Positions 1 through 4,950 are shown, numbered from the stretch's first letter. The stretch is DNA of 5,626 nt from Paracoccaceae bacterium (GCA_023260935.1 JALQTL010000266.1:1-5626), one strand, 5' to 3'. Numbers and translations are program-made. Notes: generated by a model from the letters alone, not told the origin.

Positions 1-123
1 GATCTAATCAAATCGTCGGACGACCCTAATGCGGCTATTGACAACTTGTTAGGTGAGCTGACCCGCAATAAGCGCGAGGCTGCTATTCAGGCCGTGCGCA
101 TTGCTCAACGATACGATGGATGA
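1..123 (+). CDS. 3' end of an unrecognised ORF (partial at left edge)
   Basis: Reading frame 1 is open from the first base of the window to a TGA at 121-123. It gives the last 40 residues of a protein that begins outside. The tail is hydrophilic and probably helical, contains a stretch reading NAAIDNLLGEL, and ends in AQRYDG. I do not recognise the family. The stop overlaps the ATG of the next plus-strand ORF (ATGGATGA at 116-123), an arrangement typical of translationally coupled genes, which is the main reason to think this frame is real. Codon use is much less GC-biased than in the genes to the right: bases 1-240 are about 52% G+C against about 68% in the next 60 bases, suggesting different ancestry. 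It could also be a chance open frame, because only 123 bases are visible. Confidence 0.4.
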   Translation, partial: DLIKSSDDPNAAIDNLLGELTRNKREAAIQAVRIAQRYDG

Positions 124-229
124 TTTGGCAGCAATGATGAGTGACCTCTGCGTCGTTGAGGACTCTTCGGGTCCCAACATTCCGTCTGACTGGACAGTCG
201 TATCCCTGGCGCTGTTACGGCGTAGAGAT
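116..229 (+). pseudogene. 5' fragment of an unrecognised ORF cut at a sequence junction
   Basis: An ATG at 116-118, overlapping the stop of the preceding ORF, opens a frame beginning MDDLAAMMSDLCVVED. About 38 residues lie in the AT-richer segment. After about position 229 the DNA becomes the antisense of a quinone-oxidoreductase gene, and the frame only happens to stay open, to 901, because that DNA is GC-rich. The true product is therefore probably truncated or chimeric from residue 38 onward. An in-frame TTG at 101 is another possible start, and no good Shine-Dalgarno sequence precedes either one. The family is not recognised. The end coordinate given here is the estimated junction, not a stop codon. 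Confidence 0.3.
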
Positions 230-820
230 GTAGTTGAAGGCCCGCTCCGCCCCAAGACCCTCGCAAGCTCGGGCTTTTTCATCGCTGCCCGCCGTGGTGA
301 AGACACGGGCACCCAGCGCGCGGGCGATCTGGATCGCGGTTGTCCCGATGCCCGAGGCGCCACCATGCACCAAAAACCGTTCGCCTGCCGTCAGCCCGCC
401 GCGCATCACCACGTTCGACCAGACGGTGAAGCAGGTTTCGGGCAGGCAGGCTGCCTCGCGCAGAGGCATGCCGGGCGGCACTGGCAGGGCATGCGCCTCA
501 TGCGTGGCCACATATTCGGCATATCCCCCCCCGGGCAGCAGTGCGCAGACCTGATCGCCGATCTTCCAGCGGGTGACATTCGGCCCCAGCTCCACCACTG
601 TCCCGGCGGCTTCCAGCCCGGGCAGGGGAGAGGCCGAGGGCGGCGGCGCATAAAGACCTGCGCGTTGCAGGGCATCGGGCCGGTTCACCCCGGCATAGGC
701 TACACGGATGATGATCTGCCCATGGCCGGGCACTGGCACGGGCTGGGTCACGGGCGTCAGCACCTCTGGCCCGCCGGGACGAGAGATTGCGACAGCGCGC
801 ATGGTATGAGAGAGGGTCAT
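215..820 (-). pseudogene. NAD(P)H quinone oxidoreductase, PIG3/zeta-crystallin-like MDR family, C-terminally truncated
   Basis: This is a medium-chain dehydrogenase/reductase without catalytic zinc, of the group that reduces quinones with NADPH (PIG3/Qor type). The N-terminal GroES-like domain carries GVNRPDALQRAGLYAPPP (about residues 46-63) and the loop ALLPGGGYAEYV, both typical of the PIG3 branch. The nucleotide-binding turn follows as VHGGASGIGTTAIQIARALGA. Family members run to about 325 residues, but this frame stops after 201. The last recognisable residues are AERAFNY, then ISTP and a TAA at 215-217 contributed by the AT-richer DNA. About 125 residues, the rest of the Rossmann fold, are missing, so it is unlikely to be an active enzyme as shown. 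The ATG at 820 is preferred over the adjacent GTG at 823 because AAAGG lies 6 bases upstream. It starts 10 bases after the stop of the COQ9-family gene, implying one operon. The break could be natural or a sequence join. Confidence 0.85.
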
Positions 821-830
821 CACGGGCCTT

Positions 831-1529
831 TCAGCGGAAACGGTCCATCACCTTGCCGGGCAGGTCATCGGGAACCTTCGGCATCTGGATCTTTTCCATG
901 AACTTCAGCGGCCCCGCAAGCAGCGCCTTTGAAACCGGGTTCTCGCGCAGGCTGGCCTTCGCCTTTTCGAACCGCATCACATCTTCGATCCGCCGGTCCA
1001 GGAAATCCCATGTGGCCTGATTGCCGGGGCTGTCATCGCCCAGCCAGTAAAGAACGGTGGCGGAATAGACGGCCGAAAGCGTTGCGCGCTTGGTGTACCA
1101 GTTCAAGTCGCGGCTGGTATCGCCCAAGGCCGACCAGATCGCATCGGCCGTGCCCCATATCAGCCGCGCCCCGTCGGCGGCATGGATCGGCAGGGCGAAC
1201 AGGGTGGTGCCCCGTCGAACCGCCTCGCGGTCATCCACAACCTCCAGCCGAAGCCGTACGGCTTTCGCGATCCGGTCGCGAAAGCGCAGGGCGGAAAGAT
1301 CGGTTTCCGCCAGCCGCTGCCGCATCAGGTCATCCCCGCGCTTGTGATAGGCGATGGCCAGATCCACACCTCCGCGCGGGAACAGGGCCCGGGCCAGCGC
1401 CGGATCAACACCCGAATCGGTCACGGCGCCGCGAAAGCTGGCTTCCGTCCAACCATCGAAGGGCACATGCATCACAGCGGCATCCAGCACCCGTGCCGCA
1501 GCTGTATCTGTCGAATTCGGCTGTTCCAT
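831..1529 (-). CDS. coq9: COQ9 family protein (rpsU-divergently transcribed), ubiquinone biosynthesis accessory factor
   Basis: The 232-residue product belongs to the COQ9 family. In eukaryotes COQ9 is a lipid-binding helper for COQ7 hydroxylase in ubiquinone synthesis, with a TetR-like all-helical fold; the alphaproteobacterial members are the ancestral form and probably do a related job at the inner membrane. The diagnostic block is DLNWYTKRA (141-149) followed by VYSATVLYWLGDDS (154-167), matching the NWYT...VYS..LY.L.D pattern of the family. FLDRRIEDVMRFEK follows, and then a basic, proline-containing tail (about 198-232). The family has also been called 'rpsU-divergently transcribed protein', and here rpsU is indeed the divergent neighbour, which is strong support. 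The start ATG at 1527-1529 has GAGGGA upstream in the minus-strand message. The quinone-oxidoreductase gene follows after 10 bases, so the two probably form one transcript. The exact biochemical role in bacteria is inferred. Confidence 0.93.
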   Translation of the reverse strand: MEQPNSTDTAAARVLDAAVMHVPFDGWTEASFRGAVTDSGVDPALARALFPRGGVDLAIAYHKRGDDLMRQRLAETDLSALRFRDRIAKAVRLRLEVVDDREAVRRGTTLFALPIHAADGARLIWGTADAIWSALGDTSRDLNWYTKRATLSAVYSATVLYWLGDDSPGNQATWDFLDRRIEDVMRFEKAKASLRENPVSKALLAGPLKFMEKIQMPKVPDDLPGKVMDRFR

Positions 1530-1552
1530 CGGACTTCCCTCGGTTGCAAAGG

Positions 1553-1581
1553 TGGACAGGTGGGTCTGCCTTTGTTATAGC
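1553..1581 (+). promoter_or_regulatory. Predicted sigma-70-type promoter of rpsU
   Basis: TGGACA at 1553-1558 (5 of 6 to TTGACA) and TATAGC at 1576-1581 (4 of 6 to TATAAT) are separated by exactly 17 bases. The expected transcript start, near 1588, gives an rpsU leader of roughly 50 bases. The call rests on pattern match only. Confidence 0.5.
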
Positions 1582-1602
1582 CCGCCTCGCCTGCACTTAC
1601 AG
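1574..1602 (-). promoter_or_regulatory. Predicted promoter of the coq9 operon, overlapping the rpsU -10
   Basis: On the minus strand, TATAAC (plus-strand GTTATA, 1574-1579) matches 5 of 6 of the -10 consensus. The corresponding -35 position, 17 bases away, is weak (CTGTAA, plus-strand 1597-1602). The -10 shares bases 1576-1579 with the rpsU -10, so the two divergent promoters would compete for polymerase. The weak -35 makes this tentative. Confidence 0.35.
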
Positions 1603-1606
1603 TGCA
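1592..1606. repeat. Perfect short inverted repeat in the coq9-rpsU spacer
   Basis: TGCACT and AGTGCA flank TAC, giving a perfect 6-bp palindrome with a 3-base centre. It lies in the predicted rpsU leader, 11 bases before its Shine-Dalgarno sequence, and over the predicted -35 region of the coq9 promoter. It could be a regulator's operator or a small hairpin in the rpsU message. No regulator is recognised from the sequence. Confidence 0.5.
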
Positions 1607-1616
1607 ACTCTAACTT

Positions 1617-1628
1617 AGGAAGGTGGTG
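1617..1628 (+). promoter_or_regulatory. Strong purine-rich ribosome binding site of rpsU
   Basis: AGGAAGGTGGTG contains AGGAAGG and GGTGG tracts complementary to the 16S rRNA tail and sits 8 bases before the ATG at 1637. It fixes the rpsU start and suggests efficient initiation, as expected for a ribosomal protein gene. Confidence 0.7.
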
Positions 1629-1636
1629 ACAACCAC

Positions 1637-1843
1637 ATGCAGGTCAGCGTTCGTGACAACAACGTCGAACAGGCCCTTCGGGCCCTGAAGAAGAAGCTCC
1701 AGCGCGAAGGCGTGTTTCGGGAAATGAAGCTCAAGCAGCATTTCGAGAAGCCCTCCGTCAAGAAAGCGCGCGAGCAAGCCGAAGCGGTCCGCCGTGCACG
1801 CAAACTCGCGCGCAAGAAGGCTCAACGCGAAGGCGCAATCTAA
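1637..1843 (+). CDS. rpsU: 30S ribosomal protein S21
   Basis: The 68-residue product is a small, highly basic protein of the bS21 family, which binds the 30S platform near the 3' end of 16S rRNA and helps initiation. It begins MQVSVRDNNVEQALRALKKK. The middle block REGVFREMKLKQHFEKPS is the family signature, and an Arg/Lys-rich helical tail follows (about 44-66). The length is typical. The start is fixed by a strong purine-rich ribosome binding site and by the conserved N-terminus. The gene is monocistronic: its own promoter lies upstream and an intrinsic terminator follows 41 bases after the stop. Its divergent pairing with a COQ9-family gene is a recurring alphaproteobacterial arrangement. 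Confidence 0.98.
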   Translation: MQVSVRDNNVEQALRALKKKLQREGVFREMKLKQHFEKPSVKKAREQAEAVRRARKLARKKAQREGAI

Positions 1844-1883
1844 GGCGTTACGCGACACTGGGGCAGCGATGCCCGCCACGATC

Positions 1884-1911
1884 AACCCCCGTCCTCTGGC
1901 CGGGGGTTTTT
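1884..1911 (+). terminator. Intrinsic terminator of rpsU
   Basis: AACCCCC (1884-1890) pairs with GGGGGTT (1902-1908) across an 11-base loop, and the right arm runs into a five-T tract (1907-1911). The GC-rich stem followed by U residues, placed 41 bases after the rpsU stop, is a textbook Rho-independent terminator. Confidence 0.88.
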
Positions 1912-1960
1912 CATTTTCCGCTCAATCCGGCCTGAAGTGCCCGTCATCGATGGCGAAAGA

Positions 1961-2028
1961 TGAGTATTTTTGCCAAGATGAAGGGCCAGTCGTGGTTCTT
2001 GTCGTTTCATCTTGGTCTTAAATACTCA
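1961..2028. repeat. Long imperfect inverted repeat between convergent rpsU and the Lrp gene
   Basis: The left arm at 1961-1982 starts TGAGTATTT and ends CCAAGATGAA. The right arm at 2006-2028 is its reverse complement apart from one inserted base and two changes near the middle. A 23-base spacer (1983-2005) separates them. Transcribed from either side, it would form a hairpin with about 20 paired bases. It lies about 50 bases past the stop of the Lrp gene, so it may act as its terminator or 3'-end stabiliser; no long T run follows. Sequences like GAGTATTT...CCAAGATGAA are, from memory, common between genes in Rhodobacteraceae, so this may be two facing copies of a dispersed intergenic repeat. 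Confidence 0.7.
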
Positions 2029-2080
2029 CCCTGCCCGATCGGCCCCGGGGCGGGACGCCGGCATGGAAAAGGCCAGGATT

Positions 2081-2539
2081 TCAGACGGCAAGGGCGGTGG
2101 TCTTCACCACTGTCCGCAGCGCGAAGGAAGATTGCATCTGCCGCACGCCGGGCAGGCGCGACAGGAACTGGCGGTGGATGCGGGCGAAATCCTCGGTATC
2201 CTCGACCAGCATCTTCAGCAGATAGTCGGCGGATCCGGCCATGAGGTGGCATTCGAGGATATCGGGGATGCGGGCAACCTCGCGTTCAAAGGCATCAAGC
2301 AGTTCCTCTGCCTGACCTGACAGGGTGATCTCGACAAAGACGGTGGTGTTGCGGCCAAGCTTGCGTGGTTCCAGCAAGGCAACGAAGGCGGCGATGTATC
2401 CTTCTTCCTCGAGCCGCTGGGTCCGTCGGTGGCACGCCGAAGGCGACAGGTTCACCCTGTCTGAAAGTTCGGCATTGGTGATGCGGCCTTCTTTCTGAAG
2501 GACGTTCAGGATACGGCGGTCGGTTGCGTCAAGATCCAT
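2081..2539 (-). CDS. Lrp/AsnC family transcriptional regulator (probable alanine-responsive regulator of ald)
   Basis: The 152-residue product has the two-domain Lrp layout. The N-terminal helix-turn-helix has DRRILNVLQKEGRITNAELS (about 7-26) leading into the recognition helix SPSACHRRTQRLEEEGYI (32-49). A linker follows, then the C-terminal RAM ligand-binding domain (about 64-145) with VFVEITL and the ECHLMAGSADYLLKMLVED block that matches E. coli Lrp closely. Such proteins form octameric or similar assemblies and respond to amino acids. It is divergent from alanine dehydrogenase, the arrangement of the AldR-type regulators of alanine catabolism, so alanine is the likely effector and ald the likely target (inference). 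The ATG at 2539 gives the canonical MDLDATDRRIL start; the Shine-Dalgarno match upstream is weak. An operator-like dyad lies just downstream of its own predicted promoter, consistent with autorepression. Confidence 0.93.
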   Translation of the reverse strand: MDLDATDRRILNVLQKEGRITNAELSDRVNLSPSACHRRTQRLEEEGYIAAFVALLEPRKLGRNTTVFVEITLSGQAEELLDAFEREVARIPDILECHLMAGSADYLLKMLVEDTEDFARIHRQFLSRLPGVRQMQSSFALRTVVKTTALAV

Positions 2540-2555
2540 GGGGCTGGAATTTTCT

Positions 2556-2576
2556 TCGATACTTTGCAGGTATTGA
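2556..2576. promoter_or_regulatory. Candidate Lrp-type operator in the lrp-ald spacer
   Basis: TCGATAC (2556-2562) and GTATTGA (2570-2576) are inverted copies matching at 6 of 7 positions around a 7-base centre. The surroundings are AT-rich, with AATTTTC to the left and GAAATTT to the right, as is common for Lrp-family sites. It sits at the predicted transcript start of the Lrp gene and well upstream of ald, where bound protein could repress its own gene and activate ald. No binding data are available. Confidence 0.45.
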
Positions 2577-2581
2577 GGTGA

Positions 2582-2610
2582 AATTTACGCTTGATGCCAC
2601 GCATTGTCAC
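2582..2610 (-). promoter_or_regulatory. Predicted promoter of the Lrp-family gene
   Basis: Read on the minus strand, GTGACA (plus 2605-2610, 5 of 6 to the -35 consensus) and TAAATT (plus 2582-2587, 4 of 6 to the -10) are 17 bases apart. The expected start, near 2575, falls in the dyad at 2556-2576. I found no equally good promoter for ald: TTGTCA at 2604-2609 is a fair -35, but no convincing -10 follows. Confidence 0.4.
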
Positions 2611-2690
2611 CGATCTTTCAAAGCATTTCCGTCAAAACGGCGCGATCCTTTTTTGCACAGGTGGGCGTTTGTCCGGCCAAGAAGATGCTG

Positions 2691-2696
2691 GGGAGG
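2691..2696 (+). promoter_or_regulatory. Ribosome binding site that fixes the ald start
   Basis: GGGAGG lies 6 bases before the ATG at 2703. An in-frame upstream start (TTG at 2604) would add 33 unrelated residues before the conserved MKIGCPKEIK, so 2703 is the true start. Confidence 0.75.
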
Positions 2697-2702
2697 CATG
2701 AC

Positions 2703-3821
2703 ATGAAGATCGGTTGTCCGAAGGAAATCAAGCCGCAGGAGTTTCGGGTGGGGATGACCCCGAATGCCGTGCGCGAAGCGGTGGCCCATGGCCATCAGGT
2801 GATGGTGGAGGCGACGGCCGGTGTGGGAGCCGGCTTTGCCGATGCGGATTATGTGGCCGCCGGGGCCACCATCCTGCCGACGCCGGAGGAGGTCTTTTCG
2901 AAGGCCGAGATCATCGTGAAAGTGAAGGAGCCCCAAGCCGTGGAGCGGGCGCGTCTGCGCGAGGGGCAGGTGCTGTTCACCTATCTGCATCTGGCGCCTG
3001 ATCCGGAGCAGACGCGGGATCTGTTGAAATCGGGTGTGACCGCGATCGCTTATGAAACCGTGACCGACCGCAGTGGTGGATTGCCGCTTCTGGCGCCGAT
3101 GTCGGAAGTGGCGGGACGGCTTGCCCCGCAGGTTGGGGCCTGGACATTGCAAAAGGCCAATGGCGGCCGTGGTGTGCTGCTGGGCGGTGTGCCGGGGGTT
3201 GCCCCGGCCCGTGTCGTCGTGATCGGCGGCGGGGTGGTGGGCACCCATGCGGCAAAGGTGGCGGCCGGAATGGGGGCGGATGTGACCGTGCTGGACCGAT
3301 CCCTGCCGCGCCTGCGCTATCTTGATGACGTCTTCGGTCACAGCTTCAAGAATGCCTATGCAAGTGCGGGCACCACGGCGGAACTGGTGGCCGAGGCGGA
3401 TATGGTCATCGGCGCGGTGCTGATCCCGGGGGCGGCAGCGCCGAAACTGGTCAGCCGCGCGCAGCTTTCCACCATGAAGCCGGGCGCGGCGATCGTGGAT
3501 GTGGCGATCGATCAGGGCGGCTGCTTTGAAACCAGCCGTGCCACCACGCATCAGGATCCGATCTATGAGGTGGACGGCATCCTGCATTATTGCGTGGCCA
3601 ACATGCCCGGGGCGGTTGCCCGCACCTCGACCCAGGCGTTGGGCAATGCGACGCTGCCTTTCCTGCTGGCGCTGGCAGACAAGGGCTGGAAGCAGGCCTG
3701 TGCGGATGATCCGCATCTGAAGGCGGGGCTGAATGTCCATGCCGGCAAGCTGACTTATGCCGCGGTGGGTGAGGCGCTGGGTCTGCCGCATATCACGGCC
3801 GATGCGGCAATGAAGATTTAA
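2703..3821 (+). CDS. ald: Alanine dehydrogenase
   Basis: This cytoplasmic enzyme catalyses L-alanine + NAD+ + H2O to pyruvate + ammonia + NADH, reversibly, allowing alanine to serve as carbon and nitrogen source. The product is 372 residues, the usual family length. The N-terminus MKIGCPKEIKPQEFRVGMTP carries the substrate-binding Arg15. Lys75 in KVKEP, His96 in YLHLAP and Asp270 in DVAIDQGG are the known catalytic and substrate residues at their usual positions. The NAD-binding Rossmann turn is IGGGVVGTHAAK (174-185), and Asp198 ends the second strand, as expected for NAD rather than NADP. The start is set by GGGAGG 6 bases upstream and the conserved N-terminus. The divergent Lrp-family gene is its probable regulator. 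No terminator is obvious after the stop, and the next gene begins 54 bases on, so partial co-transcription with the MsrQ-like gene is possible. The gene appears intact. Confidence 0.98.
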   Translation: MKIGCPKEIKPQEFRVGMTPNAVREAVAHGHQVMVEATAGVGAGFADADYVAAGATILPTPEEVFSKAEIIVKVKEPQAVERARLREGQVLFTYLHLAPDPEQTRDLLKSGVTAIAYETVTDRSGGLPLLAPMSEVAGRLAPQVGAWTLQKANGGRGVLLGGVPGVAPARVVVIGGGVVGTHAAKVAAGMGADVTVLDRSLPRLRYLDDVFGHSFKNAYASAGTTAELVAEADMVIGAVLIPGAAAPKLVSRAQLSTMKPGAAIVDVAIDQGGCFETSRATTHQDPIYEVDGILHYCVANMPGAVARTSTQALGNATLPFLLALADKGWKQACADDPHLKAGLNVHAGKLTYAAVGEALGLPHITADAAMKI

Positions 3822-3864
3822 GCGACGGAAAGCCCTGTCAGGGTGCGTGAAAGCAGGGTTGAAC

Positions 3865-3870
3865 GAGGTG
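3865..3870 (+). promoter_or_regulatory. Ribosome binding site that fixes the MsrQ-like start
   Basis: GAGGTG lies 5 bases before the ATG at 3876. The alternative in-frame GTG at 3843 has no such site and would add a charged 11-residue extension ahead of the first membrane helix. Confidence 0.65.
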
Positions 3871-3875
3871 ACATC

Positions 3876-4475
3876 ATGCTTTCACGACTTTCCCCCTATT
3901 GGCTTTGGCTTTTGCTCTCTGTCCCCGCGCTGGGGATGACCACGGCCCTGCTTGGCGACGATGCGCGCGCCTTTCACCGGCTTCTTCACCCGACGGGAGA
4001 GTTTGCCGCGCGTTTCATGATCATCTCGATGATGGCGACACCGTTGCTGTATCTGACAAAGGGCGCTGACTGGGCGCGGTGGCTGAAGGCCAACCGGCGC
4101 TATTTCGGGCTGGCGGCGTTTTTCTATGCCGCGCTGCATACCTATGTCTATCTGGTCGACAAGGGCAGCCTGTCAAACGTGCTGGCGCAGGCCACGCATC
4201 TTGACATGTTCGCCGGTTGGGTGGCGCTGCTGGTCTTCATTCCGTTGGCCGCCACATCCACGGACCGGGCGGTCCGGTGGCTGGGCACTTGGTGGAAGCC
4301 GGTGCAGCGGCTGACCTATCTGGCGGCGGCGGCTACCTTGCTGCACTGGACGGCTTTGCATGGCTGGACCGGCTGGCCACCCGCGCTTGTCCATTTCGCC
4401 CCTTTGGCTGTGCTGACGGTTTATCGGTTGTGGTGGGTTTATCTGCGGCAGCGCCCATCCCGTCCTGCGGTCTGA
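3876..4475 (+). CDS. Ferric reductase-like transmembrane protein, MsrQ/YedZ-like haem-binding subunit
   Basis: The 199-residue product is an inner-membrane protein with about six hydrophobic helices (roughly 8-27, 45-61, 76-94, 109-126, 145-163 and 170-191). It fits the ferric-reductase-like domain family that includes MsrQ (YedZ), the b-haem quinol oxidase partner of the periplasmic methionine sulfoxide reductase MsrP. RRYFGLAAFFYAALHTYVYL (74-93) with His88, and QRLTYLAAAATLLHW (144-158) with His157, resemble the haem-ligand helices of MsrQ; His162 is a further candidate. E. coli MsrQ is 211 residues, so the length fits. No msrP gene lies beside it here, so the electron acceptor is unknown and a different ferric-reductase-like role is possible. 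The 54-base gap from ald holds only a small CCCT/AGGG hairpin, so it may be co-transcribed with ald. A strong bidirectional hairpin follows the stop. Confidence 0.8.
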   Translation: MLSRLSPYWLWLLLSVPALGMTTALLGDDARAFHRLLHPTGEFAARFMIISMMATPLLYLTKGADWARWLKANRRYFGLAAFFYAALHTYVYLVDKGSLSNVLAQATHLDMFAGWVALLVFIPLAATSTDRAVRWLGTWWKPVQRLTYLAAAATLLHWTALHGWTGWPPALVHFAPLAVLTVYRLWWVYLRQRPSRPAV

Positions 4476-4480
4476 ACGAC

Positions 4481-4510
4481 AAAGGCCCCTGCTACCTGGC
4501 AGGGGCCTTT
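4481..4510. terminator. Perfect hairpin terminator between convergent genes
   Basis: AAAGGCCCCTGC (4481-4492) and GCAGGGGCCTTT (4499-4510) are perfect complements around the 6-base loop TACCTG. A 12-bp stem with A residues on one side and T residues on the other works in both directions. It lies 5 bases after the MsrQ-like stop and 23 bases beyond the mscL stop, so it probably terminates both transcripts. The T run is only three bases, so efficiency is uncertain. Confidence 0.85.
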
Positions 4511-4533
4511 GGCAGGTTCGGTTTGTTGGCGGG

Positions 4534-4950
4534 TCAGCGCTTCAGCGAGTCGCGGATTTCCATCAGCACATCCAGTTCCGACGGCCCGGCCGGGGCGGCA
4601 GCCGCTTCTTCCTTGGCTGTTGCGGCCTTCAGGCGGTTGACGGCCTTGACCAGAAGGAACACGACCCAGGCGATGATCAGGAAGTTGATAACAGCCGTCA
4701 GGAAGGCACCATAGGCAAAGACCGGGGCCCCGGCATCGCGGGCGGCGGCAAGCGAGGCGGGGTTCGTGCCGGAAAGGTCGACAAAAAGGTTCGAAAAGTC
4801 TATCCCGCCCGTCAGCAGGCCGATGATCGGGTTGATCAGATCAGAGACCAACGAGTTGACGATGGCGGTGAAGGCAGCGCCGATAATGATCCCGACGGCC
4901 AGATCAACGACATTGCCCTTGGCGATAAAAGCCTTGAATTCATTAAGCAT
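4534..4950 (-). CDS. mscL: Large-conductance mechanosensitive channel MscL
   Basis: The 138-residue product is the pentameric inner-membrane channel that opens under membrane tension to release solutes during hypo-osmotic shock. The N-terminal amphipathic helix (MLNEFKAFIAKG) leads into TM1 with the hallmark GNVVDLAVGIIIGAAF (12-27) and ends near the NPIIGLLTGGIDF turn (40-52). A periplasmic loop (about 53-77) follows, then TM2 (about 78-103, AYGAFLTAVINFLIIAWVVF). After an Ala-rich linker comes the cytoplasmic helix ending LMEIRDSLKR, as in E. coli MscL (136 residues). The start ATG at 4950 has GAGGGA 8 bases upstream. It is transcribed alone, convergent with the MsrQ-like gene, and shares its hairpin terminator. 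It appears intact. Confidence 0.98.
   Translation of the reverse strand: MLNEFKAFIAKGNVVDLAVGIIIGAAFTAIVNSLVSDLINPIIGLLTGGIDFSNLFVDLSGTNPASLAAARDAGAPVFAYGAFLTAVINFLIIAWVVFLLVKAVNRLKAATAKEEAAAAPAGPSELDVLMEIRDSLKR

Larger units (their letters stand above)
1..229. other. AT-richer segment of different ancestry, abutting a broken gene
   Basis: By direct count, bases 1-240 contain 126 G or C (52.5%), while 241-300 contain 41 of 60 (68%), and the rest of the window looks similarly GC-rich. The change falls where recognisable quinone-oxidoreductase sequence stops on the minus strand (codons for F-N-Y at 230-238, followed by only four unrelated residues and a stop). This marks a recombination or insertion boundary, or a cloning/assembly chimera. 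I saw no terminal inverted repeat, target duplication or transposase motif in the visible part. The segment begins with GATC at the window edge, but no GATC lies at the inner junction. Confidence 0.6.

Noticed and set aside
49..55. GTTAGGT resembling the GTTRRRY core of an integron recombination site
   Set aside because: No paired inverse core or second inner site is visible nearby, and it lies inside an open frame. A 7-base degenerate match is expected by chance.
101..901. A 266-codon plus-strand ORF spanning the left junction
   Set aside because: Only its first ~40 codons lie in the AT-richer DNA. The rest is antisense to the quinone-oxidoreductase gene and the end of coq9, and its translation is low-complexity Gly/His/Pro/Arg sequence typical of GC-rich shadow frames.
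929..1618. A 229-codon plus-strand ORF opposite coq9
   Set aside because: It is Arg/Pro/Ser-rich shadow sequence. The minus-strand product carries clear COQ9 motifs and a proper ribosome binding site.
2042..2051. The palindrome GCCCCGGGGC downstream of the Lrp gene
   Set aside because: A 10-base GC-only palindrome without a loop or T tract is unremarkable in DNA of this composition and cannot form a normal hairpin.
2607..3791. A 394-codon minus-strand ORF opposite ald
   Set aside because: It is the antisense frame of a strongly conserved alanine dehydrogenase. Its product is His/Arg/Gln-rich with no recognisable domain, as expected from codon bias.
3830..3860. Small CCCTG/CAGGG hairpins between ald and the MsrQ-like gene
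   Set aside because: The stems are only 4-5 bp and lack a T run, so they do not support a terminator call.
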